Shown: positions 53,904-61,978, counted from the stretch's first letter. The stretch: 64,000 bases of DNA from an uncultured Clostridium sp. (GCA_946497695.1 CAMMLJ010000005.1:30191-94190); one strand, 5' to 3'. The notes: generated by a model not told the origin, from the letters alone. Program-made: numbers and translations.

Positions 53904-54314
53904 TTATTTATCCTCCCATAACTTATTTTCAAATTGCTCCAGTAAGTCTATAATTTGCTCTATACTAAAATATTTTTTTATTTCTGGATCTTTAAACTCT
54001 TTTATTCTTGTATTTAATTTATTAAATTCATCTTTTACTTTTTGTTTTGCTATAAACTCATTCATATATTCTTCAAATTTTAAATTATCTAAATCTCCAT
54101 ACTCTTTAAATTCTAATTTTGCTTCTAACTCTTTTATTCTCTTTTTATCTTCTTCTCTTTCTGCTAAAGTATTTTTGATTGCATAAGCTACATTTTTACT
54201 TCCATCGCAATGTTTTCCTATGATTACGTTCAGTTCGTTACAATCACAATAATTTTTATCTAAAACTAATTCTATGTATTTATTTAATTTCTTTATATCC
54301 TCTTCTATATCCAT
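53904..54314 (-). CDS. Hypothetical phage protein
   Basis: The 136-residue protein has DIKKLNKYIELVLDKNYCDCNELN, a central coiled coil and a C-terminal SIEQIIDLLEQFENKLWEDK helix. Overlaps the upstream gene by ten bases. Confidence 0.55.
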   Translation of the reverse strand: MDIEEDIKKLNKYIELVLDKNYCDCNELNVIIGKHCDGSKNVAYAIKNTLAEREEDKKRIKELEAKLEFKEYGDLDNLKFEEYMNEFIAKQKVKDEFNKLNTRIKEFKDPEIKKYFSIEQIIDLLEQFENKLWEDK

Positions 54315-54517
54315 CCTAATTCCTCACATTTCTTATTTATTGCTTTTAGTTCTTGCATATCAAGATTAAAATTAACTCTTATCCATTTGTTATTTTTATA
54401 AAAAACTATTTCAGCATTTGGAATTAATAATCCCATTTTTTCTCTATAAATAATTTTATTACTTTTTTCTATTTTTTTATAATCTAACTTTTCAAACATC
54501 TCATCTGCTTCACTCAT
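54305..54517 (-). CDS. MSEAD-type small protein, copy 2
   Basis: The 70-residue protein MSEADEMFEKLDYKKIEKSNKI is a paralogue of the next gene: both start MSEAD.MFE.L.Y and end with an LQAINKK/LKAINKKC helix. Function unknown. Confidence 0.6.
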   Translation of the reverse strand: MSEADEMFEKLDYKKIEKSNKIIYREKMGLLIPNAEIVFYKNNKWIRVNFNLDMQELKAINKKCEELGWI

Positions 54518-54749
54518 ATGACCGCTCCAATTCTTGAAATTTTTTATTTATTGCTTGTAATAATTTGTAATCTATTTCTAATGGGAATATTTTATTTTTA
54601 CTAATTCTATTAGCATCAAAAGTTCTATCTCTTAAATAAAATCTTATATAATAATCTTCTTTTATATGTTTATATCTTACGACACCAAAAGCCTCTTCAA
54701 TATCTTTTTCATATCCTAACTCTTCAAACATCTTATCTGCTTCACTCAT
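54510..54749 (-). CDS. MSEAD-type small protein, copy 1
   Basis: The 79-residue protein MSEADKMFEELGYEKDIEEAF is the tandem paralogue of the gene at 54305. The type is common among Firmicutes phage early genes. It overlaps both neighbours slightly. Confidence 0.6.
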   Translation of the reverse strand: MSEADKMFEELGYEKDIEEAFGVVRYKHIKEDYYIRFYLRDRTFDANRISKNKIFPLEIDYKLLQAINKKFQELERSYE

Positions 54750-55036
54750 TCTTTTTTGCCTCCCCTATTTCGCCAAAATAAAAAACATCTCTTATACTGT
54801 TTGTTATTATCTTTTTGCTCTTCTATTTGAGCTTTTTTCATCTTTTCTTTCTTATATATTTCGCATTCTTCATAATCCAAAACATCGCATATTCTATCAA
54901 CTGAACAATAACAGTCATACTTTTTCAAGTCTTCATTAATTAAAATTCTACATGAGTAATAATCATGTCCATATGTGTCTTCTATTCCATCTCCATTGTA
55001 TTTATCTAGAAATGGACATTTTTTATCATTTTCCAT
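54746..55036 (-). CDS. Hypothetical Cys-rich protein
   Basis: The 96-residue protein MENDKKCPFLDKYNGDGIED has seven cysteines in its first two thirds, then a basic tail. The ATG at 55036 starts two bases after the upstream stop, favouring it over a GTG at 55051. Confidence 0.55.
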   Translation of the reverse strand: MENDKKCPFLDKYNGDGIEDTYGHDYYSCRILINEDLKKYDCYCSVDRICDVLDYEECEIYKKEKMKKAQIEEQKDNNKQYKRCFLFWRNRGGKKE

Positions 55037-55038
55037 TT

Positions 55039-55167
55039 TTATTCTTTCCACCTCACTTCGTCAGTTTCTAGTAATTCAGCTAACTTTTCTCTGTTTACTA
55101 TTGTTATTAATTTTCCTTCTTCATCATAATAGCTGTACTCTATTAATTCTTCTCTTTTTACTTCCAT
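55039..55167 (-). CDS. Small acidic protein, 42 residues
   Basis: The product MEVKREELIEYSYYDEEGKLI follows GGAGGAG and ends two bases before the next start. Function unknown. Confidence 0.55.
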   Translation of the reverse strand: MEVKREELIEYSYYDEEGKLITIVNREKLAELLETDEVRWKE

Positions 55168-55182
55168 AATTTGCTCCTCCGT

Positions 55183-55494
55183 TTAATCTAATCTTGGTAA
55201 ATGTCTGCTATATTCTTTTTCGTAGTTTTTCTCTTCTTCTTTTCTGATTCTTGTTTTTTGTTTTGGTTTTAATTCTGGATGTATTTCTAAAAACTTTCTT
55301 CTAAGTCTTGTTATACTCTCAAAGCTTATTCCTGCATTTGTTAATGTTTGCAATGCCGTTTTGAAATATGTTTCTGCTAGTCTTGGAAATAGTTCTTTAA
55401 CTGTTTTATATATTAAATAATTATCATCTTCTCTTGCTCTTGTATCTGCTTCTAGTATCTTATAAACTATGTCTCTCACTCTACTTCTTCTCAT
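55183..55494 (-). CDS. Hypothetical basic helical protein
   Basis: The 103-residue protein MRRSRVRDIVYKILEADTRARED has a helical fold (TVKELFPRLAETYFKTALQTL) and a basic tail. The ATG at 55494 is correctly spaced from GGAGG. It resembles unnamed early proteins of clostridial phages. Confidence 0.6.
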   Translation of the reverse strand: MRRSRVRDIVYKILEADTRAREDDNYLIYKTVKELFPRLAETYFKTALQTLTNAGISFESITRLRRKFLEIHPELKPKQKTRIRKEEEKNYEKEYSRHLPRLD

Positions 55495-55602
55495 TTGCAT
55501 CTCCTCCTACAAATTTTGCTTGTCCTAATATAATTTGCTTTATAAATTGTATCTTCTCAATATCATTTAATTTTAGTAGTTCTTCTGTATTTATAATTTT
55601 CA
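55480..55602 (-). CDS. Small helical protein, 40 residues
   Basis: The product MKIINTEELLKLNDIEKIQF follows AGGAGG and overlaps the next gene by 15 bases. Function unknown. Confidence 0.5.
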
Positions 55603-55605
55603 TAA

Positions 55606-56838
55606 CTACCTCCTGATTATATTTACAAATTCGCTATATACTTTTCTAAATATCATGTTTACTTTTCCTGTAGAACCTGCTCTTTGTTTTGCTAATTTTA
55701 TTGTTACAACTGGCGCTGCTGCATCAGTTTCTTCTTCTTGATATATAAAAATAACATTGTCTGCATCTTGTTCTATTGCTCCAGATTCTCTTAAATCAGA
55801 TAACATTGGTTCTTGTCTTGTTGCATTTCTATTTAGCTGGCATAATCCTATTATTGGTATTTTCAACTCCAATGTTAAAAGCTTTAGTGTCCTTGTTATG
55901 TCTGCTACTTCTTGCTCTCTTAAATTGAATTTTTGAGAACTTTTAATTAGTTGTATGTAATCGATTATTATTAATCCTATGTTTTTCTTGTTTTTCAATT
56001 TTCTTGCTTCTACTTCTATTTGCTGTATTGTTCTTAAATTACTAGTAATATATAAAGATTTTTCTTCTAATTCTGCTCCAGCTTCATATACTTTTACTGC
56101 TTCTTGGTCAGTTAATGTTCCTAATCTCATTTTTGTACTATTTATTCTTGTTTCTTTTGCTATTAATTTTGTTATAATTTGTTCTTCTGACATTTCTAAA
56201 CTTATAAACATTACTGGTATTTTCTTTTTAGCTATATAGTCTGCTATTTGTAATGCAAATGTTGTTTTTCCCATTCCAGGTCTAGCACCAATTATTGTTA
56301 ATTCTTCGTTATGTAGTCCACAAGTTAATTGATCTAAATCTAGCATTCCTGTATATAAGCTATAATCGTTTTTGTTTTTCATGTTTTTCTCTATCATGTC
56401 TAATGTGTCTATAATCTGCTCTTTTAAGCTTTCTTCTTTAATTTCTCTATCTTCAATTTTATTTAACTCTTTTATTACTTTTTCTATGTCTATATCTATA
56501 TTTTCAGCATCTTTTATTTTTGTTGCTGACTCATTTAGCAGTTTTTGCATTTGTCTTTTTTTAGTTAATTCAATTAACTTTTTATATACACTCTCTGCAG
56601 TTGTGCTATAAATATTCTCACTTAATGTTGCTAAATAACTTAATATATTTTTTTCATCAGTTAACTTGTTTTTAACAGTTAGCATTGTTATTTCTTCTTT
56701 TGCTTGTTTTAAATTTTGTATTGCTTTAAATATTTTCTTGTTTAATCTAGTTGTAAAATCTGCATCTATAAGCTCACATTCATAATTTTCGAAAATTAGA
56801 TAATATAACATTGCTTTCTCTATTTCTTCATCCTGCAT
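55606..56838 (-). CDS. Replicative DNA helicase, DnaB family
   Basis: The 410-residue protein has the DnaB N-terminal helical domain and a RecA-type motor with Walker A GARPGMGKTTFALQ, the LEMSEEQI segment, LIIIDYIQLIK (Walker B), LCQLNRNATRQEPMLSDLRESGAIEQDAD and a C-terminal KQRAGSTGKV. It unwinds DNA at the phage fork and overlaps the organiser gene by 11 bases. Confidence 0.95.
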   Translation of the reverse strand: MQDEEIEKAMLYYLIFENYECELIDADFTTRLNKKIFKAIQNLKQAKEEITMLTVKNKLTDEKNILSYLATLSENIYSTTAESVYKKLIELTKKRQMQKLLNESATKIKDAENIDIDIEKVIKELNKIEDREIKEESLKEQIIDTLDMIEKNMKNKNDYSLYTGMLDLDQLTCGLHNEELTIIGARPGMGKTTFALQIADYIAKKKIPVMFISLEMSEEQIITKLIAKETRINSTKMRLGTLTDQEAVKVYEAGAELEEKSLYITSNLRTIQQIEVEARKLKNKKNIGLIIIDYIQLIKSSQKFNLREQEVADITRTLKLLTLELKIPIIGLCQLNRNATRQEPMLSDLRESGAIEQDADNVIFIYQEEETDAAAPVVTIKLAKQRAGSTGKVNMIFRKVYSEFVNIIRR

Positions 56839-57682
56839 TTCGTTTACCTCTTACAAGTTTTAAATATTCGTCTTCGCTTAAACCAGATGTGTCCATTATT
56901 TCTACGTCCTCAATTTTTATATTATCTTTCTTTTCGTTTTTGTTTTGATTTTCATTTTTAGCTTCTGCTAATGTCTTAATATTGGCTTTAGACCAATTGT
57001 TGAGAATTGCCTTTATATAACTGATTGTTCTTTTATTGTTTTCTATACTAATCTGCATTGCATAAATAACTAATTCTGATCCTAGCTCTTTTGTATAATC
57101 TTCTAAAACTTCTGATGTGTATGGTGTTAAAAGATTAATATTGTCTTCGTAAAATTTTGAAACTTTTTGGAAATCGTCTTTACAACTGTCCTTTCCTGTT
57201 AGAAGACCGTCTTTACAACTTTCGTCTTCTTGAAAACCGTCGCCACAACTTTCGCTTTCTTCTTGTTCTTTTTCTTTACTATTCTTTTCTATACTAATCT
57301 TATCTATTCTATTCTTATCTATACTGTGTATACACTCTGTATCCAAATTGTATACATTGCTTTTATCTATTGTTAATCTAGATTTTTCATTTTTATATAT
57401 TGTTTCCTTATATCTATCTTTTTGCAGATAATTATTTAATCTCCAATGTCTTATTACTAGCACTCCTGTATCAAATGGAATTACAAAAGATTTAGCTATT
57501 AATATTTTTAAATCATCTTCTTTTTTTCCAGTCATTCTCATTATTGATTTCCATTTATCTACAAAACCATCATCATCAGCTTGCATAGATAAATGAAAAT
57601 ATAAATTTTGTGAACTGTCTGGCATTTCCAAAAACTCATCACTTTGTACAACCGAGTTACTAAACATTCTTTTTTGTGCCAT
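56828..57682 (-). CDS. Replisome organiser / replication initiator
   Basis: The N-terminal domain MAQKRMFSNSVVQSDEFLEMPDSSQNLYFHLSMQ is typical of phage replisome organisers with a winged-helix origin-binding fold. A linker with three Cys-Asp-rich repeats (about 145-175) is encoded by 22-bp iterons, and a DnaD-like C-terminal part has FYEDNINLLTPYTSEVLEDYTKEL and AILNNWSKANI. It should bind the origin inside its own gene and load DnaB. Confidence 0.88.
   Translation of the reverse strand: MAQKRMFSNSVVQSDEFLEMPDSSQNLYFHLSMQADDDGFVDKWKSIMRMTGKKEDDLKILIAKSFVIPFDTGVLVIRHWRLNNYLQKDRYKETIYKNEKSRLTIDKSNVYNLDTECIHSIDKNRIDKISIEKNSKEKEQEESESCGDGFQEDESCKDGLLTGKDSCKDDFQKVSKFYEDNINLLTPYTSEVLEDYTKELGSELVIYAMQISIENNKRTISYIKAILNNWSKANIKTLAEAKNENQNKNEKKDNIKIEDVEIMDTSGLSEDEYLKLVRGKRNAG
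57169..57253. repeat. Iterons, candidate phage replication origin
   Basis: Three 22-bp direct repeats (57169-57190, 57202-57223, 57232-57253) share the core ACCGTCTTTACAACTTTC with few changes, with 30 and 33 bases between starts. They lie inside the organiser gene, where many Firmicutes phages have their origin. Confidence 0.7.
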
Positions 57683-57743
57683 CTTTTCTCCTTTCTTTAG
57701 TAAAATAGGAGCAGTATTATTTATGTCTGCTCCCTTTGTTGCT

Positions 57744-58268
57744 TTAATCTTCTTTTATTACTTTTATTGGATAACCTAATTTCTTTTCTATTTCAGATAT
57801 TGTCATTTCTCGTATTTCTCTATTTTCTGTATAAATGGTCTTGTAGCAAATTGGCTCTTGTATTTCTATAATTTTATTTCCAAAAAAATCTATGTTTAAA
57901 TCATCATGGATATCTTCTTCATCTAATTTATCATCATCATCATTATAAAATGTTTCTTCTCCTACTTTTACAAAGACATTATTTCCTTCTTCTGTATCAG
58001 TTTTTATAATTGTTCCTAGTGGCATTTTTAATAATTCACTTTTAGATGGTTTTTTATTTACTAGTTCTATTTCGTCTTTATGACACCAACAATTTGAATA
58101 ACCATCATTAAAAATTATTTGAATATTATTTTTAGTAAAGTCATCATTATCAAATTCTTTTATAATTCCAATTTCTTCATTTTTAAATTTTATTATTGTT
58201 TCGTCACAATGCCTGTCGTTCATCTTTTCTTTTAATAATTTTACTTTATCTCCAATTCTAAAATTCAT
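57744..58268 (-). CDS. Hypothetical protein with SH3/KOW-like start
   Basis: The 174-residue acidic protein begins MNFRIGDKVKLLKEKMNDRH and has a second small-barrel-like segment (MPLGTIIKTDTEEGNN). The function is unknown. Confidence 0.55.
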   Translation of the reverse strand: MNFRIGDKVKLLKEKMNDRHCDETIIKFKNEEIGIIKEFDNDDFTKNNIQIIFNDGYSNCWCHKDEIELVNKKPSKSELLKMPLGTIIKTDTEEGNNVFVKVGEETFYNDDDDKLDEEDIHDDLNIDFFGNKIIEIQEPICYKTIYTENREIREMTISEIEKKLGYPIKVIKED

Positions 58269-58271
58269 AAT

Positions 58272-58640
58272 TTACCTCCCAAATTCTTTAATAAATTTTT
58301 CTTCACTATATTTTTTTATAAAAATCTGTTTTGCTTCTTCTTGTATTTCTTTCTTTAAAAGTGGATTATCTGTTAATTTTCTGTGACATTTAAAACATAT
58401 TGGTATAACTAGTCCATATTTCATGCTAGTTTGTCTATTTCGTCCACCAAACACTTCATCTAAATGATCTTTTTTATGTTTTTGACATACATAGCAAATA
58501 TCTAAATTGTATGTAATTATGCTATATCTATTACGTTCTAACTTTGCTAATTTACTGCTTTTCTTTTTTATTTTCTTTTGTCCTTTCTTCTTTGTTTTTG
58601 GTGGTTTTGGCACAGGATGAAATTCTTTAGATAAATCCAT
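58272..58640 (-). CDS. HNH-like zinc-binding phage protein
   Basis: The 122-residue protein has a basic N-terminus and an HNH-type core: CYVCQKHKKDHLDEVFGGRNRQTS..IPICFKCHRKLTDN. It resembles phage recombination-associated nucleases of the DUF968/NinG kind. Confidence 0.7.
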   Translation of the reverse strand: MDLSKEFHPVPKPPKTKKKGQKKIKKKSSKLAKLERNRYSIITYNLDICYVCQKHKKDHLDEVFGGRNRQTSMKYGLVIPICFKCHRKLTDNPLLKKEIQEEAKQIFIKKYSEEKFIKEFGR

Positions 58641-58680
58641 TTGTTCCTCTTTTCTTGCATTTTTTTCTAAATTCGTGTTA

Positions 58681-58989
58681 TTATTTATTTATACTTTCTT
58701 GAAAAAAATCTTTTGTGGTTGTTGATGCGTGAGCATTAGCAATCACTTTTTTTATTCTTTTATAACTGTTGTACAATTCTAAATAGCTTGTTTCTGCTAA
58801 ATCTGTGTTATCTATTTCGTTCTTAATTAATCTTAATTTATTAGCTTTTTCGCTTAATTCACATTTTGTATCGTAAATTTCTTCTTCTAAATTATTTACT
58901 TTGTCGTTATATATCTCTGTAGATACTATTGCATAAGCCACTAACATTCCTATAATTCCTAAAAGTAAAAATATTATTATCGTTTCCAT
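58681..58989 (-). CDS. Membrane-anchored coiled-coil protein
   Basis: The 102-residue protein METIIIFLLLGIIGMLVAYA has one N-terminal membrane helix followed by a coiled coil (VNNLEEEIYDTKCELSEKANKL). The ATG at 58989 is preceded by GGAGA. Function unknown. Confidence 0.55.
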   Translation of the reverse strand: METIIIFLLLGIIGMLVAYAIVSTEIYNDKVNNLEEEIYDTKCELSEKANKLRLIKNEIDNTDLAETSYLELYNSYKRIKKVIANAHASTTTKDFFQESINK

Positions 58990-59072
58990 TTGTTCTCTAT
59001 TCTCCTTTTTTCTAATTTCATTTTTGATAATGTAATGATGTGCCAAATATATATTTCATCTAATCTATCCAT
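58977..59072 (-). CDS. Small basic protein, 31 residues
   Basis: The product MDRLDEIYIWHIITLSKMKL follows GGAAGTG and overlaps the next gene by 13 bases. Function unknown. Confidence 0.4.
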   Translation of the reverse strand: MDRLDEIYIWHIITLSKMKLEKRRIENKWKR

Positions 59073-59138
59073 CTTTTTTTATCACTTCCTTTCTATTAAT
59101 TTTTGTATTATAATAACCTTGAAAGTGAGGTTATTTTT

Positions 59139-59417
59139 ATGGACAAGTCATTTAATAAATTTATAAAGTTTTTTAATAAACGTTCTGAAGTTTCGTTTGA
59201 TGAATTACGAAATACTTTTAATCTCGAGTTTATGGATGCTGTAGAAATTATTAAAACTTTAAGTAAAAATCAATATATAATTTCTCTTGGAGATAATAAA
59301 TATAAAAGTACTTATAAAGCTAAAACTTTAACAAAATCTTCAATTTTAAGTTGGTTATGTAATAATTGGCTTTCTATTATAGCAACAGTTATTTCTATAA
59401 TTGCTTTATTTAAATAA
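59139..59417 (+). CDS. Small HTH-like membrane protein
   Basis: The 92-residue protein MDKSFNKFIKFFNKRSEVSF has a winged-helix-like N-terminal part (VSFDELRNTFNLEFMDAVEI) and one C-terminal membrane helix ending IIALFK. The ATG at 59139 follows GTGAGG. It is the only plus-strand gene inside the leftward early cluster. Confidence 0.6.
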   Translation: MDKSFNKFIKFFNKRSEVSFDELRNTFNLEFMDAVEIIKTLSKNQYIISLGDNKYKSTYKAKTLTKSSILSWLCNNWLSIIATVISIIALFK

Positions 59418-59492
59418 GATCGCTATTAAAGAAGCTATTGAAAACCCTAAAGCGAACCAACTTAATCCGTTTGGTTTATTTTCTTCTTTCAT
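59406..59492 (-). CDS. Membrane micropeptide, 28 residues
   Basis: The product MKEENKPNGLSWFALGFSIA is one membrane helix. AAGGAG precedes the ATG. Its last codons and those of the convergent plus-strand gene share the palindrome TTATTTAAATAA, so both proteins end LFK. Confidence 0.5.
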   Translation of the reverse strand: MKEENKPNGLSWFALGFSIASLIAILFK

Positions 59493-59503
59493 ATTTTCAC
59501 TCC

Positions 59504-59632
59504 TTATCCTATAAAAAATTTCATTATTACTAATGCTCCTGCTGCTATAACTGCTGCTGTAGGTATTACATAACTTGTAAAATTACATACTGCTTTTCCA
59601 ATTATGCAATATTTTTTCATTTGTTTACTCAT
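59504..59632 (-). CDS. Small membrane protein, 42 residues
   Basis: The product MSKQMKKYCIIGKAVCNFTS has one membrane helix (IPTAAVIAAGALVIM). GGGGTGAGAG precedes the ATG. Function unknown. Confidence 0.55.
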   Translation of the reverse strand: MSKQMKKYCIIGKAVCNFTSYVIPTAAVIAAGALVIMKFFIG

Positions 59633-59648
59633 TTGCTCTCACCCCTTT

Positions 59649-59852
59649 CTATCTATAAATTTGCTCTGCTACTCGGTAATACTCTTGCTTGTCTATTCTT
59701 ATTCCAGCACTTCCAACCTTTTTTACACATGTTGCAAATTCTGGACGTTTAACTTCTTTATAAATATGTTGTACTGTTACATCTAATTCTTTTGCTAAGT
59801 CCTTTACTTTTATATATTGTGTTCTTGCTCTACTACATAAGTTTGTTGCCAT
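59649..59852 (-). CDS. Excisionase-like HTH protein
   Basis: The 67-residue protein has YIKVKDLAKELDVTVQHIYKEVKRPEF, the winged helix of the Xis/MerR-like HTH_17 family, and IRIDKQEYYRV. The ATG at 59852 follows GAGGTG. It may act in excision or early regulation. Confidence 0.7.
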   Translation of the reverse strand: MATNLCSRARTQYIKVKDLAKELDVTVQHIYKEVKRPEFATCVKKVGSAGIRIDKQEYYRVAEQIYR

Positions 59853-59868
59853 TTTTATCACCTCTTCT

Positions 59869-60096
59869 CTATTTCTTTTTCTTTTTTAAACGTTTTGTTG
59901 AACTCGTTGCCAAAAAAATATCTGTTATTTCGCAATTATATAGTTTAGACATTTTTTCTTTTAAAGCATCACTTGGATTTCTAGAACCATTTTCTAACAT
60001 AGATAAATATTCCTTTGTAATTACTAAGATTTTTGCAGCTTGTTCTTGAGTAAATCCACTGTCAATTCTTAAATCTTGCAATGTCTTTTTTGTCAT
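59869..60096 (-). CDS. Cro-like XRE family regulator
   Basis: The 75-residue protein has a HTH_3 domain: LQDLRIDSGFTQEQAAKILVITKEYLSMLENGSRNPS. It has a very basic C-terminus. It is the first leftward gene from the divergent switch and so the likely Cro. The ATG at 60096 follows GAGGAGG. Confidence 0.85.
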   Translation of the reverse strand: MTKKTLQDLRIDSGFTQEQAAKILVITKEYLSMLENGSRNPSDALKEKMSKLYNCEITDIFLATSSTKRLKKKKK

Positions 60097-60108
60097 TTTG
60101 CACCTCCT

Positions 60109-60255
60109 CAACAATTTGTTGAAGTTATTTTATTAAACATTTTGTTAAATGTCAATATTTTTTTTTATTTTTTTATACATTTTGTTTAAAACCGTTGACA
60201 CTCTAAGGGAAATATTTTACAATTTGTTTACTTATTAAACAAATTGTTTTATAAT
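60109..60255. promoter_or_regulatory. Genetic switch with divergent promoters and repeated operators
   Basis: Leftward promoter: TTGACA (rc 60150-60155) and TAAAAT (rc 60127-60132) with 17-base spacing. Rightward promoters: TTGACA (60195-60200)-N17-TACAAT (60218-60223), and TTTACT (60227-60232)-N17-TATAAT (60250-60255). Related AACAAATTGT/AACAAAATGT boxes lie at 60109-60123, 60136-60147, 60177-60188, 60219-60230 and 60236-60248. Confidence 0.8.
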
Positions 60256-60285
60256 ATATAGTATATTATGTAAAGGAAACATGTT

Positions 60286-60624
60286 ATGAATAGATTGAAA
60301 AAATTAAGACTTGAAAAAAATGAAAGTCTAGAAAGTATTGCAAAAATATTAAATGTTACATTGCAAACTATTTCAAATTATGAAAATGGGAAAAGAGAAA
60401 TGACTCCAAATACAATTATAAAATTGGCAGAATACTTTAATGTCTCAACTGACTATCTTTTAGGAAAATCTGATATAAGAAATCCAGAAGAGCAAATAAA
60501 ACAAGAATTTGAATTTGCTTATCATAAAGAAATGGAAGGATTAAGTGATGAAGAAATTGCAGATGCTTTAAGATTTTATAAACAAATCAAATATGGTGAC
60601 AAAGAAAACAAATCTGATAATTAA
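60286..60624 (+). CDS. CI-like XRE repressor (ImmR-type)
   Basis: The 112-residue protein has an N-terminal HTH (RLKKLRLEKNESLESIAKILNVTLQTISNYENGKREM) and a short C-terminal region without a LexA-type protease. This is the ImmR type whose repression is lifted by an ImmA protease, and an ImmA-like gene follows. Confidence 0.88.
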   Translation: MNRLKKLRLEKNESLESIAKILNVTLQTISNYENGKREMTPNTIIKLAEYFNVSTDYLLGKSDIRNPEEQIKQEFEFAYHKEMEGLSDEEIADALRFYKQIKYGDKENKSDN

Positions 60625-60642
60625 TTTATTTTGGGGGCTATA

Positions 60643-61052
60643 ATGAATTTAAATAAATTATATGAGATTGCTAATAAAGAAAATATTACGATAATTAACT
60701 TTAAAATGAAAAATAAAGCAATTATTGGTAAGATTGATAAAAAGTATTGTATTCGGTTTAAATTACTCTCAAATTAAAACCTCGTGCGAAGAAAAGGAAC
60801 TTTTAGCAGAAGAACTTGGACATTATTATCATAATGCTTTGTATAATGTTAATACAGATAAGCTAATAATGGAGCAAAAAGAATATAGAGCTAACAAATG
60901 GAAAAATACAATATTAATTACGATAAATGATTTTAAAGAGGCTTTTAATAAACGGAATGAATACTGCTTATGATATTGCAGATTATTTTAACTTATCTAC
61001 CAATACTGTGGAATTTGCTTATAATTATTATAAAGAAAATGGATATTTATAG
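60643..61052 (+). pseudogene. ImmA/IrrE-like metallopeptidase gene with two +1 shifts at CGG
   Basis: Three successive frames join into one complete ImmA-like protein of about 135 residues: MNLNKLYEIANKENITI..DKKYCI, then GLNYSQIKTSCEEKELLAEELGHYYHNAL..EAFNK, then GMNTAYDIADYFNLS..ENGYL. The shifts are at 60754 and 60953; at each an in-frame CGG codon is met and skipping the C restores the frame. AELGH-type zinc motif residues are present. ImmA cleaves ImmR to induce the prophage. It is either broken by two insertions or read by +1 frameshifting. Confidence 0.8.
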
Positions 61053-61062
61053 AGGTGTTTTT

Positions 61063-61803
61063 ATGTATTTAATGTATTTAGATGAAAGTGGCAGTACAGG
61101 CTTAGATTTAGAGAATAATAACCAACCTATATTTGTCTTGGCTGGAATAATTGTTAATGACAAAAATTGGCATAAAGTAAACGATATTTTTGAACGTGAA
61201 AAAATAAAAATTTATCCTGACTTTAAGGATTTAGAGATACATACAAATGAACTTTTTAATTCTAATAGAAAATCTGCTTTTTATCATAATTTTTGGAAAG
61301 ATAATTTAGAAATACTTGAAAAACTAGTTGATATTATAATTACATTAGACATAGAACTTTTTTGCACAGTAATAAATAAAAAGAATTACAAAAAGAAATA
61401 TGGTAATAATATAATTGTTGATCCCTATCTTTTTTCTTTTGCTGCTCTTTACGAAAAGTTTAATGATTTTCTTGTAAGAAACAATCAATATGGAATCATT
61501 TTTTGTGATGAATTAAAGAATATAGAAAAAAGTTTAGAAATATTATATCCTAAATTAAATACAGAAAATAAAAATATTATAGAAAAAACTTTTTATCTGG
61601 ACTCTAAAAAGAATAACTTTATACAAATTGCAGATATATGTTCTTTCTACATAAATAAATTTCATTGTCTTTCTAGAAATTTAATTAATATGAATCCATA
61701 TAAAAAACAACATTGTCTACAAGTATATGAAAAAATTAGTACTATATTAGGAAGTACTGGCGCGCCAATAAAATATGATGATTACAGTGATTATTTTGCA
61801 TAA
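61063..61803 (+). CDS. DUF3800 family protein
   Basis: The 246-residue protein starts MYLMYLDESGSTG (the acidic DES motif), with LEIHTNELF, IIFCDELKN and NNFIQIADICSFYINK following. This is the DUF3800 pattern, an RNase H-like fold with conserved acidic residues and unknown function. The ATG at 61063 follows GAGGTG. It lies between immunity and integrase genes, a typical place for accessory, possibly anti-phage, genes. Confidence 0.85.
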   Translation: MYLMYLDESGSTGLDLENNNQPIFVLAGIIVNDKNWHKVNDIFEREKIKIYPDFKDLEIHTNELFNSNRKSAFYHNFWKDNLEILEKLVDIIITLDIELFCTVINKKNYKKKYGNNIIVDPYLFSFAALYEKFNDFLVRNNQYGIIFCDELKNIEKSLEILYPKLNTENKNIIEKTFYLDSKKNNFIQIADICSFYINKFHCLSRNLINMNPYKKQHCLQVYEKISTILGSTGAPIKYDDYSDYFA

Positions 61804-61870
61804 AAAGTGCAAGGAGCGATTTTCTGAAAATCCTTTAGACTCCTGACGAGGAATCTTATACTCCCTGCTT
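61804..61870. other. Structured non-coding segment
   Basis: This segment is clearly GC-richer than its surroundings and includes the hairpin GATTTTCTGAAAATC (61818-61832) and repeated GGAGT/ACTCC words. No coding frame is supported. It may be a small RNA or a remnant. Confidence 0.35.
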
Positions 61871-61978
61871 CTGTAAATATATTTTAACATATTATATTTA
61901 CTCTGTCAAATATTCAACAGTTAATAATATTGTATTCTATATTATAAAAAATATTCACAATTTTTGATTACAAAAGAT

